Shown here: one piece after another, positions 1-8,592 of the stretch
Layout: the number at the start of each line of letters is the position of its first letter
Position numbering within the stretch: the stretch's first letter is position 1
Source of the DNA: Demequina silvatica
GTDB taxonomy: Bacteria > Actinomycetota > Actinomycetes > Actinomycetales > Demequinaceae
Assembly (NCBI RefSeq): GCF_000971215.1
Contig: NZ_BBMA01000002.1
Location: forward strand, 414,955 to 478,954
Direction: 5' to 3'
Length of the DNA stretch: 64,000 nt
Position numbers and translations under genes: made by a program
Notes under the pieces: generated by a model
The model's input: only the letters and a program-made list of their open reading frames with translations
Databases searched by the model: none
Told to the model about the DNA's origin: nothing

Positions 1-1665
1 ATCGACGAGATCCACACGCTCGTGGGTGCCGGCGCGGCCGAGGGCGCGATCGACGCGGCCTCGATCCTCAAGCCGATGCTCGCGCGCGGCGAGCTGCAGA
101 CCATCGGCGCGACCACGCTCGACGAGTACCGCAAGCACGTCGAGAAGGACCCCGCCCTCGAGCGCCGCTTCCAGCCCATCCAGGTGCCGGAGCCGGAGCT
201 CGCGCACGCGATCGAGATCCTCAAGGGCCTGCGCGACCGCTACGAGGCGTTCCACCGCGTCACCATCACGGACGACGCGATCGTGGCCGCCGCGACCATG
301 GCGGACCGCTACATCTCCGACCGGTTCCTGCCGGACAAGGCGATCGACCTCATCGACGAGGCGGGCGCGCGCCTGCGCATCCGTCGCATGACGTCGCCGC
401 CGGAGCTCAAGGAGCTCGACGACAAGATCGCCGGCGTCCGCCGCGACAAGGAGTCCGCGATCGACTCGCAGGACTTCGAGAAGGCCGCGTCGCTCCGCGA
501 CGTCGAGCGCCGCCTCTCCGAGGAGCGCTCGCGCAAGGAGGAGGCGTGGAAGTCGGGCGACCTCGACGTCGCCGCCGTGGTGGACGAGGACCTGATCGCC
601 GAGGTGCTGTCGATGTCCACGGGCGTGCCCGTCACGCGCGTGTCCTCCGACGAGTCCTCGCGGCTGCTGTCGATGGAGGCCGAGCTGCACAAGCGCATCA
701 TCGGTCAGGAGCAGGCCATCAAGGTGCTCGCGCAGTCGATGCGCCGCACCCGTGCCGGCCTCAAGGACCCGAAGCGCCCCGGCGGCTCGTTCATCTTCGC
801 CGGCCCGACCGGTGTGGGTAAGACCGAGCTCGCGAAGGCGCTCGCCGAGTTCCTGTTCGGCGACGAGGACTCGCTGATCTCGCTCGACATGTCCGAGTAC
901 GGAGAGAAGCACACGGTGGCCCGCCTGTTCGGTGCGCCTCCCGGCTACGTCGGCTTCGAGGAGGGCGGCCAGCTCACCGAGAAGGTGCGCCGCAAGCCGT
1001 TCTCCGTGGTCCTGTTCGACGAGGTCGAGAAGGCCCACCCGGACATCTTCAACTCGCTGCTCCAGATCCTGGAGGACGGCAAGCTGACGGATGCCCAGGG
1101 TCGCGAGGTGAACTTCAAGAACACCATCATCATCATGACCACCAACCTCGGCGCCGACGCGATCTCGCGTCGCCAGGCGACCGGCTTCTCCGCGATCAGG
1201 GAGGGCGGCCACACCTACGAGGACATGGTCAAGCTGGTCAACGGCAAGCTGAAGGAGCACTTCAAGCCGGAGTTCCTCAACCGCGTCGACAACGTGGTGG
1301 TGTTCCCGCAGCTCACGCAGGCGGAGATCATCCAGATCGTCGACCTCATGGTCGCCCGCCTCGACGAGCGCATGAAGGACAAGGACATGGGCATCGAGCT
1401 CACCACGGCGGCCAAGCAGCTGCTCGCGGAGAAGGGCTACGACCCGGTTCTGGGCGCCCGACCCCTGCGCCGTGCGCTGCAGCGCGAGATCGAGGACCCG
1501 CTGTCGGAGAAGATCCTCTTCGGCGAGGTCACCTCGGGCCAGATCATCCGCGTGGACGCGCAGGGCGAGGGCATCCTCGGCGAGTTCACGTTCGAGGGCA
1601 TCGACCGCGACGCCGTCGTGGGCGAGCCCGTGGAGGACCCGGAGGTCGCCTCCAAGCCGGAGTGA
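1..1665 (+). CDS. clpC: ATP-dependent Clp protease ATP-binding subunit ClpC (3' part, 5' end outside window)
   Basis: This is the C-terminal 554 codons of a class-I Hsp100 AAA+ unfoldase that feeds ClpP. Reading frame 1 is open from the first base ([11 protein letters not shown] is the Walker B region of AAA-1), so the start lies to the left of the window. About residues 138-180 form a UVR-type coiled segment (ELDDKI...[10 protein letters not shown]), which marks ClpC rather than ClpB. The second AAA domain has Walker A GPTGVGKT at residues 268-275, Walker [12 protein letters not shown] and the GYVGFEEGG pore loop. The gene ends at TGA 1663-1665, followed by a strong hairpin. Family assignment is firm. 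Confidence 0.97.
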   Translation: MDEIHTLVGAGAAEGAIDAASILKPMLARGELQTIGATTLDEYRKHVEKDPALERRFQPIQVPEPELAHAIEILKGLRDRYEAFHRVTITDDAIVAAATMADRYISDRFLPDKAIDLIDEAGARLRIRRMTSPPELKELDDKIAGVRRDKESAIDSQDFEKAASLRDVERRLSEERSRKEEAWKSGDLDVAAVVDEDLIAEVLSMSTGVPVTRVSSDESSRLLSMEAELHKRIIGQEQAIKVLAQSMRRTRAGLKDPKRPGGSFIFAGPTGVGKTELAKALAEFLFGDEDSLISLDMSEYGEKHTVARLFGAPPGYVGFEEGGQLTEKVRRKPFSVVLFDEVEKAHPDIFNSLLQILEDGKLTDAQGREVNFKNTIIIMTTNLGADAISRRQATGFSAIREGGHTYEDMVKLVNGKLKEHFKPEFLNRVDNVVVFPQLTQAEIIQIVDLMVARLDERMKDKDMGIELTTAAKQLLAEKGYDPVLGARPLRRALQREIEDPLSEKILFGEVTSGQIIRVDAQGEGILGEFTFEGIDRDAVVGEPVEDPEVASKPE

Positions 1666-1686
1666 CCCTCACCGTCCGCTCGTGTC

Positions 1687-1724
1687 GAGAGGCCCGATCC
1701 CCGTTCGCGGGGGTCGGGCCTCTC
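1687..1724 (+). terminator. Rho-independent-type hairpin after clpC
   Basis: A GC-rich inverted repeat (GAGAGGCCCGA... / ...TCGGGCCTCTC, about 16 bp per arm) starts 21 bp after the clpC stop. There is no long T-tract, as is common for actinobacterial terminators. The IS110 element begins somewhere to the right of this hairpin. Confidence 0.85.
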
Positions 1725-1739
1725 GCATGTCCGGGCCGC

Positions 1740-2020
1740 GCGTCGAGTTCCTGCAAGTGTGAGGTTGGCTGGCCCGGGGCTGGCTGTCGGGGTGGATGCT
1801 GGTCCTGACGCCCGAGTGTGACTCTTCGAGTTCCTGACCCCCGATGTGGGGTGTCTTGTCATTGGCATGTCCACTCGGGCGTGGGGACCGGCGCCGGCCC
1901 GTCCACCCCGATGGCTTGATAGAAGCTTGCCCAACCCGTGGGTTGTGGCCCTTTGCAGGATTGCCTCGCAGTGATCCCACCGGGTCGACGCCGGTCCATG
2001 ACAGCGACGTCACCCGGAAG
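1740..2020 (+). ncRNA. Candidate bridge-RNA region of the IS110 element
   Basis: IS110-group elements are known to encode a bridge RNA in the non-coding left end, upstream of the transposase, that pairs with donor and target DNA. Here 1725-2033 has no convincing ORF. It holds GC-rich hairpin potential (ACCCC-CGATGT-GGGGT at 1838-1853) and the repeated GAGTTCCTG. Size and position fit, but I could not derive guide loops, so this is inference from family knowledge and not a fold-based call. Confidence 0.35.
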
Positions 2021-2033
2021 GAGATCCACCGCC

Positions 2034-3089
2034 ATGACCATCGTCGCAAACACCTACCTCAATGTCATCGGGATCGACACCCACGCCCGCACCCACACGG
2101 TGACCGCGATCACCGCGGCAACCGGTGCCCGCGGCGACACCGCGGCGTTCCCCACGAACGCGCGAGGACTGTCGCGCGCGGTTGCCTGGATCGGTCGACA
2201 GTGCAGCCACATGGCGACGCTGGTCGTGATCGAAGGGATCGGCTCCTACGGTGCGCTGATCGCCCACGCCGCCCGTCAGGCCGGCTACCGCGTGGTTGAA
2301 CCCGGGCCGATCCCCAAGGCGTGGCGGTCCGGACGAGGCAAGTCCGACCCCATCGATGCGGAACTGATCGCCCGTTCGGTGCTTCCCGCGGACGTCGACG
2401 AGCTGCGCGATCCCCGCCACGACGAAGGCATTCGTGCGGCGGTGGCGGTGCTGTTGGCTGGTCGTGAGCAGCTGACGCGCCATCGCACCGCGTCGATCAA
2501 CGCCCTGACCGCGCTGCTCCGCCTGCACGATCTGGGGATCGACGCCCGCCACCCCCTCAAGACTTCTCAGATCGCGACCGTCGCCGCCTGGCGCGACCGC
2601 GTCGAGGACGTCGCAACCGCCACGGCACGCGCCGAAGCGCGCCGCATGGCCCACGCGATCATCCAGGCCGATCTCGAGCTGGCCGACAACCACGACCGGC
2701 TCCACGCCCTCGTGCTGGCATCACCGGTCGCGATCTTGCTCGACGAGGTCGGTATCGGACCGATCAACGCCGCGATCATCCTCACCGCCTGGTCCCACCC
2801 CGGCCGCATCCGCTCCGAGGCCGCGTTCGCCTCGCTGGCAGGCGTATGCCCCATCCCAGCCTCATCGGGTAACACCACGCACCATCGCCTCAACCGAGGC
2901 GGCGACAGAAGACTCCACCGTGCCCTGCACTCGATCGTTCTGACACGCAAGCGCATCGACCCTGTGACGCGCGACTACGTCGCGCGTCACACCACCGACA
3001 ACCGCAGCAACCGCGACATCACCCGTTCCCTCAAGCGCTACCTCGCCCGCCGCATCTACAGGCTCCTCGCACACGCACCGACCCCTTGA
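2034..3089 (+). CDS. IS110-family DEDD transposase
   Basis: This 351-residue recombinase has a RuvC-like N-terminal DEDD domain: D15 in GIDTHA, E67 in VVIEGIG, and D105 and D108 in GKSDPIDAELIARS. The C-terminal transposase_20 domain carries the GVCPIPASSGNT motif, with the candidate nucleophilic serine at S277/S278. The ATG at 2034 is chosen because AAGGAG (2018-2023) lies 10 nt upstream; the open frame further upstream has no ribosome site. Length is normal for IS110 and I see no frameshift. It catalyses excision and insertion of the surrounding element, probably guided by an RNA from the non-coding left end. Confidence 0.93.
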   Translation: MTIVANTYLNVIGIDTHARTHTVTAITAATGARGDTAAFPTNARGLSRAVAWIGRQCSHMATLVVIEGIGSYGALIAHAARQAGYRVVEPGPIPKAWRSGRGKSDPIDAELIARSVLPADVDELRDPRHDEGIRAAVAVLLAGREQLTRHRTASINALTALLRLHDLGIDARHPLKTSQIATVAAWRDRVEDVATATARAEARRMAHAIIQADLELADNHDRLHALVLASPVAILLDEVGIGPINAAIILTAWSHPGRIRSEAAFASLAGVCPIPASSGNTTHHRLNRGGDRRLHRALHSIVLTRKRIDPVTRDYVARHTTDNRSNRDITRSLKRYLARRIYRLLAHAPTP

Positions 3090-3194
3090 CGCGACATAGA
3101 AGCGTCAATGACGCTTGTGCAGGGAGTGACGCGGATCGACTCGTGAGGCGGTCACATCCGTCACGCGAGAACACCCCCGTCACAAGCGTCATTG
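3086..3194. repeat. Nested inverted repeats / TGACGC cluster at the IS110 right side
   Basis: Right after the transposase, TTGACGC (3086-3092) pairs with GCGTCAA (3102-3108). GCGTCAATGACGC (3102-3114) is a 13-bp palindrome. CAATGACGCTTGTG (3106-3119) has a perfect 14-bp inverted partner at 3181-3194. Further TGACG/CGTCA sites lie at 3127, 3159 and 3178. This could be a transcription terminator, a transposase-binding end or a structured RNA; the sequence alone does not decide. Confidence 0.6.
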
Positions 3195-3237
3195 GGATTC
3201 ATCCCGCTGCCAGGAGGAATCACCCCGCGCCACCGCC

Positions 3238-3243
3238 TAGGCT
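3238..3243 (+). promoter_or_regulatory. -10 box TAGGCT of a leaderless promoter
   Basis: TAGGCT is followed by exactly 6 nt (GAGCCC) and then the ATG at 3250. That places the transcription start at or beside the start codon. No Shine-Dalgarno sequence precedes this ATG. Confidence 0.65.
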
Positions 3244-3249
3244 GAGCCC

Positions 3250-4263
3250 ATGACCCACGATCCGTATGTGGCCGACGCCGCCCGCTACGACTCCATGGAC
3301 TACCGTCGCTCGGGCGACTCGGGGCTGGTGCTGCCCGCGATCAGCCTGGGCCTGTGGCAGAACTTCGGAGGCCACCACGCCCTCGACAACCAACGGGCGA
3401 TCCTGCTCGCCGCGTTCGACATGGGCATCACGCACTTCGACCTCGCGAACAACTACGGCCCTCCGCCGGGCAGCGCGGAGACCAACTTCGGCGGCTTCCT
3501 CGCGCGCGACCTCAAGCCCTACCGCGACGAGATCGTCATCTCCACCAAGGCCGGCTACCACATGTGGCCCGGTCCGTACGGGGACTGGGGCTCCCGGAAG
3601 TACCTGCTCAGCAGCCTCGACCAGTCCCTCACGCGCATGGGCGTGGACTACATCGACGTGTTCTACCACCACCGTCCGGACCCGGACACGCCCATCGGCG
3701 AGTCGATGATGGCGCTGGACCGCGCGGTCCGCTCCGGCAAGGCGCTGTACGCAGGCATCTCGAACTACGGCCCGGAGGAGACCCGCGAGGCCGCCGCGAT
3801 CCTCGCGGACCTGGGCACCCCGCTGCTGATCCACCAGTTCAAGTACTCGATGTACGAGCGCACCCCCGAGGACGGCCTCCTCGAGGCGCTCGAGGACACG
3901 AGCACCGGCTCGATCGTGTTCTCGCCGCTGGCGCAGGGCATGCTCACGGACCGCTACCTCAAGGGCATCCCGGACGGCTCGCGCGTCACGCACTCGCAGT
4001 TCCTCAGCGAGGGCCAGATCACGGACACCTACCTCGAGCGCACCCGCGCGCTCAACGCGATCGCGCAGGGGCGCGGCCAGACGCTCGCGCAGCTCGCGCT
4101 GCAGTGGGTGCTCCGCGGCCGGCGGGTGACGTCCGCGCTGGTGGGCGCGTCCTCGGTCGCGCAGCTGCGCGCGAACGTGGAGGCGCTGTCCTTCCCCGAC
4201 CTCACCGAGGCGGAGATCGCGGCGATCGAGCCGCACGCGGTGCACGGCACGTACTACGCGTGA
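3250..4263 (+). CDS. Aldo/keto reductase, L-glyceraldehyde-3-phosphate reductase (YghZ) type
   Basis: The 337-residue protein is an NADPH-dependent TIM-barrel reductase. The N-terminal stretch YRRSGDSGLVLPAISLGLW and the metal/cofactor-side motif FDLANNYGPPPGSAE are typical of the AKR14 (YghZ/Gpr) group. Barrel motifs DYIDVFYHHRPD and GISNY follow, and the tail ALVGASSVAQL binds NADPH. The likely role is detoxification of L-GAP or other aldehydes in the cytosol. The ATG at 3250 follows a -10 box by 6 nt, so the mRNA looks leaderless. It converges with mutY; 13 bp separate the two stop codons. Confidence 0.9.
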   Translation: MTHDPYVADAARYDSMDYRRSGDSGLVLPAISLGLWQNFGGHHALDNQRAILLAAFDMGITHFDLANNYGPPPGSAETNFGGFLARDLKPYRDEIVISTKAGYHMWPGPYGDWGSRKYLLSSLDQSLTRMGVDYIDVFYHHRPDPDTPIGESMMALDRAVRSGKALYAGISNYGPEETREAAAILADLGTPLLIHQFKYSMYERTPEDGLLEALEDTSTGSIVFSPLAQGMLTDRYLKGIPDGSRVTHSQFLSEGQITDTYLERTRALNAIAQGRGQTLAQLALQWVLRGRRVTSALVGASSVAQLRANVEALSFPDLTEAEIAAIEPHAVHGTYYA

Positions 4264-4276
4264 GGACGATGCGCGG

Positions 4277-5188
4277 CTAGAGCGAGCAGCGACCGGTCCG
4301 GTCGTCGCGGGTCACCAGCCCGTCGGCGACCAGGCCGTCGAGGCACCGGTCGAGTTGCCCTGGCTCGACGTCCGCGAGCGCCGCGTGGCCCGCGACGTTG
4401 AGCGGTGAGGAGGCGGCGCGCAGCAGCGCCATGATGCGGCCGCGGACCTGACGGTCCGTGCCGTGCCAGGCCTGCGTGCGGCGCGGCGCCGCATCCAGCC
4501 CCGGGCAGCCGGCAGCGAACCACGCGCACGAGGAGGCGAGCGGGCACGCGTCGCACCGCGCGACCCTGGCCGTGCACACCAGCGCCCCGAGCTCCATCGA
4601 CGCGACCGCCCACTCCGCGGCGCCCGCCGCGTCCGCGGGGATGAGCGACTCCGCGTGCGCACGCTCGCCGACGGTCTGGTGCGCGGCGGGCAGCGCCTCG
4701 CCGCGCCACGCCCGCCCGATCACGCGGCGCACGTTGGTGTCGAGCACCAACGCGCGGCCGTGGAACGCGAACGAGACCACGGCGGCGGCCGTGTAGTCGC
4801 CCACGCCCGGCAGCGCACGCAGGTCCTCGAGCGTGGCCGGCACCTCGCCGCCGTGGCGCTCCACTAGCGCGACCGCGCACTCCCACAGCCGCTTCGCGCG
4901 CCGCGGGTAGCCCAGCCGTCCCCACGCGCGCACCGCCTTGGCCTGCCCGGCGGCCGCGAGCGTGGCGGGCGTGGGCCAGCGCTCCATCCACTCGCGCCAC
5001 ACCGGCTCGACACGGACCACCGGGGTCTGCTGCAGCATGATCTCGCTCACCAGCACCCCCCACGGGGTGGTGCGGCCGCGCCAGGGCAGGTCGCGTCCGG
5101 CCTCCACGAACCACGCGCGCACCGCCTCCACCATCTCCTCGGAGCGCGCGTCGGCGCGTGCGGGAGCGTTCTGCGGTGCGGTCGGCAT
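4277..5188 (-). CDS. mutY: Adenine DNA glycosylase MutY (A/G-specific)
   Basis: This 303-residue base-excision repair enzyme removes adenine mispaired with 8-oxoguanine. It shows the catalytic glutamate in SEIMLQQTP, the helix-hairpin-helix LPGVGDYTAAAV, the catalytic aspartate in VLDTNVRRVIGR, and an iron-sulfur cluster signature C-X6-C-X2-C-X5-C (CTARVARCDACPLASSC). Length matches the short actinobacterial MutY. The ATG at 5188 is chosen over an upstream GTG because GATGAT lies 6 nt before it, the leaderless pattern seen across this window. Upstream codons also run into the divergent gene's promoter. Confidence 0.94.
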   Translation of the reverse strand: MPTAPQNAPARADARSEEMVEAVRAWFVEAGRDLPWRGRTTPWGVLVSEIMLQQTPVVRVEPVWREWMERWPTPATLAAAGQAKAVRAWGRLGYPRRAKRLWECAVALVERHGGEVPATLEDLRALPGVGDYTAAAVVSFAFHGRALVLDTNVRRVIGRAWRGEALPAAHQTVGERAHAESLIPADAAGAAEWAVASMELGALVCTARVARCDACPLASSCAWFAAGCPGLDAAPRRTQAWHGTDRQVRGRIMALLRAASSPLNVAGHAALADVEPGQLDRCLDGLVADGLVTRDDRTGRCSL

Positions 5189-5194
5189 GCCTTC

Positions 5195-5200
5195 ATCATC
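5195..5200 (-). promoter_or_regulatory. -10-like box GATGAT of a leaderless mutY promoter
   Basis: Read on the minus strand, GATGAT-GAAGGC-ATG gives the same 6-nt spacing as the other leaderless starts here. A at position 2 and T at position 6 are kept. Confidence 0.5.
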
Positions 5201-5217
5201 CCAGCGGATCGCGCACC

Positions 5218-5223
5218 TACCGT
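5218..5223 (+). promoter_or_regulatory. -10 box TACCGT for the 5248 gene
   Basis: TACCGT lies 24 nt before the ATG at 5248. A GGGAGGA ribosome site sits in between, so this mRNA has a short normal leader, in contrast to its neighbours. Confidence 0.5.
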
Positions 5224-5247
5224 GGATGGCGAACGTGGGGAGGAACC

Positions 5248-5874
5248 ATGAAGGGTCTACGCGCACCCGTGGGGAACCAGCCCTCGGAGGTCTACTGGCG
5301 ACGCCGGATAGTGCTGCTGGTCGCCGTCGGCGTGATCGTCGCTCTCGGCTGGCTGATCGTGAGCGCCCTGTCCTCCGACGGCGCGAAGGCCGAGCCGTCC
5401 GCGAAGCCCGAGGCCGTCACCACCACCGGCCCCGAGCCGGAGCCCACGGAGAGCACCACCACGAGCGCGTCGAACGCGGTAGGCGAGTGCGACGCGGCCG
5501 CGATCGAGGTCTCCGTCGCGGCCAACCCGGCGAACGTGCCGGCGGACACGCAGCCCAAGTTCGACGTCACCATCGATCAGAATGGCGACGTCGCCTGCCT
5601 GCTCGACACCACGGGCAAGAACACCAAGCTGGTGATCACCTCGGGCGAGGACCGCATCTGGAGCTCGGCGGACTGCCCCGCGGAGCAGTCGCTCATCGGC
5701 AAGGAGTGGCTGCTGGACGCCGGTGACACCAAGGACGTGCAGGTCGCATGGCCCCGCATCCGCAGCGCCGAGGGCTGCGCCGCGACCGACCAGGCGCCGG
5801 GCGCCGGCACCTACTGGGCGCAGGTCACCGTCGCGGGCGTCAAGGCCGACGCGGTGCCGTTCGTGCTCGAGTAG
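5248..5874 (+). CDS. Membrane-anchored extracytoplasmic protein of unknown function
   Basis: This 208-residue protein has a short basic cytoplasmic N-terminus, one membrane helix at about residues 20-42 (IVLLVAVGVIVALGWLIVSAL), a Ser/Thr/Pro-rich linker, and an Ig-like beta domain from about residue 75. The beta domain has cysteines in VGECD, VACLL, SADCP and EGCAA that could form two disulfides. ATG 5248 has the site GGGAGGAACC just upstream. It lies divergent from mutY and convergent with radA, so it is probably monocistronic. I do not recognise a named family; similar short anchored domains are common in Actinobacteria. Confidence 0.8.
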   Translation: MKGLRAPVGNQPSEVYWRRRIVLLVAVGVIVALGWLIVSALSSDGAKAEPSAKPEAVTTTGPEPEPTESTTTSASNAVGECDAAAIEVSVAANPANVPADTQPKFDVTIDQNGDVACLLDTTGKNTKLVITSGEDRIWSSADCPAEQSLIGKEWLLDAGDTKDVQVAWPRIRSAEGCAATDQAPGAGTYWAQVTVAGVKADAVPFVLE

Positions 5875-5880
5875 CGGCGC

Positions 5881-7257
5881 TCAGGCGCGGGTGGGGAGCG
5901 CGAGGCTGACCGCCTGACCCACCGAGCCCACCGGGTGGACGCGCACGTTCGCGGCCACCTTGCCCACCTCGACGCCCGCGGGCACGATCACGTCGGTGAA
6001 GCCCAGCCGCGCGGCCTCGGCCACCCGCTGCGCGACGGCGGAGACGGGACGCACCGCACCGGACAGCGCCACCTCCCCGACGGCGGCCCAGCCGGTGCGC
6101 AGCGGCCGGTCCGCGCGCGCGGAGGCGAGCGCGAGGGCGAGCGCGACGTCCGCGGCCGGCTCGGTGACGCGCGCGCCGCCGACCGTCGACACGTAGACGT
6201 CGTCCGCGGCGACCGCGAGGCCCACGCGCCGGTGGAGGACCGCGAGCAGCATGGCGACGCGCGGGCCGTCCACGCCCGACGTGGCACGGCGGGGGTTCGA
6301 CAGCGCGCTGGGCGCGACGAGCGCCTGGATCTCCGCCGGCAGGGGACGCTTGCCGTCGATGGTGATGGTGGGGCACGTCCCGGGGACGGCCTCGGTCTCG
6401 CGGGACAGGAACAGCCCGGAGGGGTCGGAGACGGACTCGATGCCGGAGTCGACCAGCTGGAAGCAGCCGACCTCGTCCACCGAGCCGAAGCGGTTCTTGA
6501 GCGCCCGCAGCAGGCGCAGCGGGCTGTGCTGGTCGCCCTCGAAGTGGCACACGACGTCGACCAGGTGCTCGACGATCCGGGGCCCCGCGACGGAGCCCTC
6601 CTTGGTGACGTGACCCACGAGCACCATCGGGATGCCGCGCGTCTTGGCGGCCTGGATGAGCGCGGAGGAGACCTCGCGGACCTGACCCACGCCGCCCGGC
6701 GTGCCCTCCACCTCCGAGGAGGCGATGGTCTGGATGGAGTCGATCATGACGAGGGCCGGCTCCGCGTCCGCGAGGTGGGCGAGCACGGCGCCGAGGTCCG
6801 TCTCCGCGGCCAGCAGCACGTCCCGCTCGAGCGCCCCGATCCGCTCGGCCCGCAGCCGCACCTGACCGGCGCTCTCCTCGCCCGTGACGTAGAGGACGCG
6901 TCCGCCGCCGCGCGCCGTGCGGGCGGCGACGTCGAGCAGCAGCGTGGACTTGCCCACTCCAGGCTCGCCCGCGAGCAGGATCACCGCTCCCGGCACCAGC
7001 CCGCCGCCCAGGACCCGGTCGAACTCCCCCACCCCGGTCGCGGATCGCGTCGCGGCGGCGGCGGACACGTCGGGGATGGGGGTGGCCGGCGCGGTCACCG
7101 CGGTCGCCTTGGTCGCAGGGCCGGCCGGCGACGCGCCCGCCTCGATCACGGTCCCCCATGCCTGGCACTCGCCGCACCTGCCCACCCACTTGACCGCCGT
7201 CCAGCCGCACTCGGTGCAGCGGTATCCGGGGGTCGCCTTGCGGGTGGTGGTGGCCAT
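5881..7257 (-). CDS. radA: DNA repair protein RadA (Sms)
   Basis: The 458-residue DnaB-like branch-migration ATPase of recombination intermediates has a C4 zinc finger (C14, C17, C28, C31), Walker A GEPGVGKST with K103, the RadA-specific KNRFG motif, Walker B LVMIDSIQT and a C-terminal Lon-like domain. It acts with RecA in the cytosol. ATG 7257 is preceded by TAGCGT and a 6-nt gap, so the transcript is probably leaderless. Its stop lies 6 bp from the stop of the convergent anchored protein gene. The family call is firm. Confidence 0.96.
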   Translation of the reverse strand: MATTTRKATPGYRCTECGWTAVKWVGRCGECQAWGTVIEAGASPAGPATKATAVTAPATPIPDVSAAAATRSATGVGEFDRVLGGGLVPGAVILLAGEPGVGKSTLLLDVAARTARGGGRVLYVTGEESAGQVRLRAERIGALERDVLLAAETDLGAVLAHLADAEPALVMIDSIQTIASSEVEGTPGGVGQVREVSSALIQAAKTRGIPMVLVGHVTKEGSVAGPRIVEHLVDVVCHFEGDQHSPLRLLRALKNRFGSVDEVGCFQLVDSGIESVSDPSGLFLSRETEAVPGTCPTITIDGKRPLPAEIQALVAPSALSNPRRATSGVDGPRVAMLLAVLHRRVGLAVAADDVYVSTVGGARVTEPAADVALALALASARADRPLRTGWAAVGEVALSGAVRPVSAVAQRVAEAARLGFTDVIVPAGVEVGKVAANVRVHPVGSVGQAVSLALPTRA

Positions 7258-7263
7258 GCGCCC

Positions 7264-7269
7264 ACGCTA
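7264..7269 (-). promoter_or_regulatory. -10 box TAGCGT of leaderless radA promoter
   Basis: On the minus strand TAGCGT-GGGCGC-ATG gives a 6-nt gap between the -10 box and the start codon. No ribosome-binding site is present. Confidence 0.6.
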
Positions 7270-7339
7270 CCGGCGGCCTCCGACAGCCGAGCCTGGCGGA
7301 CACGCGAGCGCGCTCGGCGGCGGTGTCGGACCCCGGCCC

Positions 7340-7345
7340 TACGCT
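7340..7345 (+). promoter_or_regulatory. -10 box TACGCT of leaderless promoter
   Basis: TACGCT-GACCCC-ATG places the start of the 7352 gene 6 nt after the hexamer. This promoter is back to back with the radA promoter, 70 bp away. Confidence 0.6.
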
Positions 7346-7351
7346 GACCCC

Positions 7352-8548
7352 ATGACGCGTGAAGAGCCGGGCAGGGGCACGCCCGTGCGGGAGGAGGCCG
7401 TCGCGACGGTCCGTGAGGTCGCGCCCTCCAAGCCCGTGGCGCCCCGCGCCCCGGTCGGGCCGCCGGTGCCGGTCCCCATCGACCTCGACATCGACGGTGA
7501 TGACGTCGCCTCGCCGGTGCCGGCCCCGCCCGCCCATGAGGTGATGCCGGAGCCGCGGTCGCCGTTCGACCTCGCCGCCGAGGCGGAGTCGCTCGCGGCG
7601 CCACCCGCGGCCCCCACGTCGTACGAGCTGCTCGGCGCCGCGGCCGCCCGCAACGCGGCGCTCCACGCGGCCGGCGCGCCCACCCCGCTCGGTGGAGTGC
7701 CGCGCATCGTGCCCGTGCAGGCCCCAGTGGACCTCGACCCGGCCGTCGACGCTCCGGCCGCGCCACCCGCGTACACCCCGGCGGTACCCGCCCGCACCCA
7801 GGCTCCCGCACCGATCCCCTCGTGGGTCTCCGTCGCTGAGGACGGCGGCGCGCCGCCCGCGGACACGGCCGGCCCCGCCCTGTACCGCCCGCGCATGGCG
7901 ACCGCGGAGGTCCCGGTGACCCCCGCATCGTCCCCCGCCGCGCCCGACCACGGCGGCGGCGACGGCGACGGGACCCCCGCGCCGGCCGGGCCGGGCCGCG
8001 ACCGCTCCTGGCCGCTCATCGCGATCGGGCTGGTGGTGCTGGCCGCGGTGCTCGCCGGCGCCGCGTGGGCGCTGTTCCGCCCGTCGGAGGTCGACATCCC
8101 CGCGCAGCAGGTGGTGGACGTGCCGGCGGCGCGCGAGGTCGAGCCGATCGTGCCCGAGGACCCCACGCCGTTCCTCGCGGCCATGCCGGTCACGTCGGGA
8201 CTGTGGGCGCTCACCGAGGTCGCGACCCCGGACCCCGACGCGGACACCGCGCTGCCCGATCGGGTGGCCGAGGTCCAGGTCCTCACCTACGACGACGGCG
8301 CGGACCAGGTCACCCTGACCGCGCGCCAGCTCTACACCGAGCAGGACGCCCACGACGCCCTGGTGCGCGCGGCCGGGAAGGACGCGGGGCTCGAGGACGC
8401 GATGGTCGGCTCGACGGTGGTGGGCGAGCGCGCGGTCGAGGAGAAGGACGGCGTCACCACGGTGAGATGGACCAACGGCAGCGCGTACTTCGAGGCCACC
8501 GGGCCGTCGGGCGCGGTCGAGGCGTTCGTGGAGACGCTGGGCCTCTGA
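7352..8548 (+). CDS. Proline/alanine-rich membrane protein of unknown function
   Basis: The 398-residue product has a long low-complexity cytoplasmic N-terminal part rich in Pro, Ala and Val. One transmembrane helix follows at about residues 220-242 (WPLIAIGLVVLAAVLAGAAW), then a folded extracytoplasmic domain of about 150 residues. I do not recognise the outer domain. A copy of the dispersed GGACGATGCG motif lies at 7924-7936 in the low-complexity linker just before the helix, a position where insertion would be tolerated. The ATG at 7352 follows a leaderless -10 box. It lies divergent from radA and 44 bp before proC. Confidence 0.8.
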   Translation: MTREEPGRGTPVREEAVATVREVAPSKPVAPRAPVGPPVPVPIDLDIDGDDVASPVPAPPAHEVMPEPRSPFDLAAEAESLAAPPAAPTSYELLGAAAARNAALHAAGAPTPLGGVPRIVPVQAPVDLDPAVDAPAAPPAYTPAVPARTQAPAPIPSWVSVAEDGGAPPADTAGPALYRPRMATAEVPVTPASSPAAPDHGGGDGDGTPAPAGPGRDRSWPLIAIGLVVLAAVLAGAAWALFRPSEVDIPAQQVVDVPAAREVEPIVPEDPTPFLAAMPVTSGLWALTEVATPDPDADTALPDRVAEVQVLTYDDGADQVTLTARQLYTEQDAHDALVRAAGKDAGLEDAMVGSTVVGERAVEEKDGVTTVRWTNGSAYFEATGPSGAVEAFVETLGL

Positions 8549-8580
8549 TGCCAGCCCGCGAGCCCGTCGGGGGTCCGCGC

Positions 8581-8586
8581 TAGGTT
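8581..8586 (+). promoter_or_regulatory. -10 box TAGGTT of leaderless proC promoter
   Basis: TAGGTT-GGACGC-ATG, with the 6-nt gap typical of this window. Confidence 0.6.
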
Positions 8587-8592
8587 GGACGC

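Larger units (their letters stand above)
1725..3232 (+). mobile_element. IS110-family insertion sequence (outer limits approximate)
   Basis: One DEDD transposase gene with about 300 bp of non-coding DNA upstream and about 140 bp downstream lies between the clpC terminator and the promoter of the next gene. IS110 elements lack terminal inverted repeats and make no target duplication, so the ends cannot be fixed from one copy. The true left end is between 1725 and about 1830 and the true right end between 3090 and about 3230. GAGTTCCTG occurs twice on the left side (1745-1753 and 1829-1837). The transposase is intact, so the element may be active. Confidence 0.75.

Noticed and set aside
5840..8353. 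An 837-codon minus-strand frame across radA and its neighbour
   Set aside because: It is a different frame from RadA, is rich in Arg/Gly/Ala/Pro and covers two real genes in other frames.
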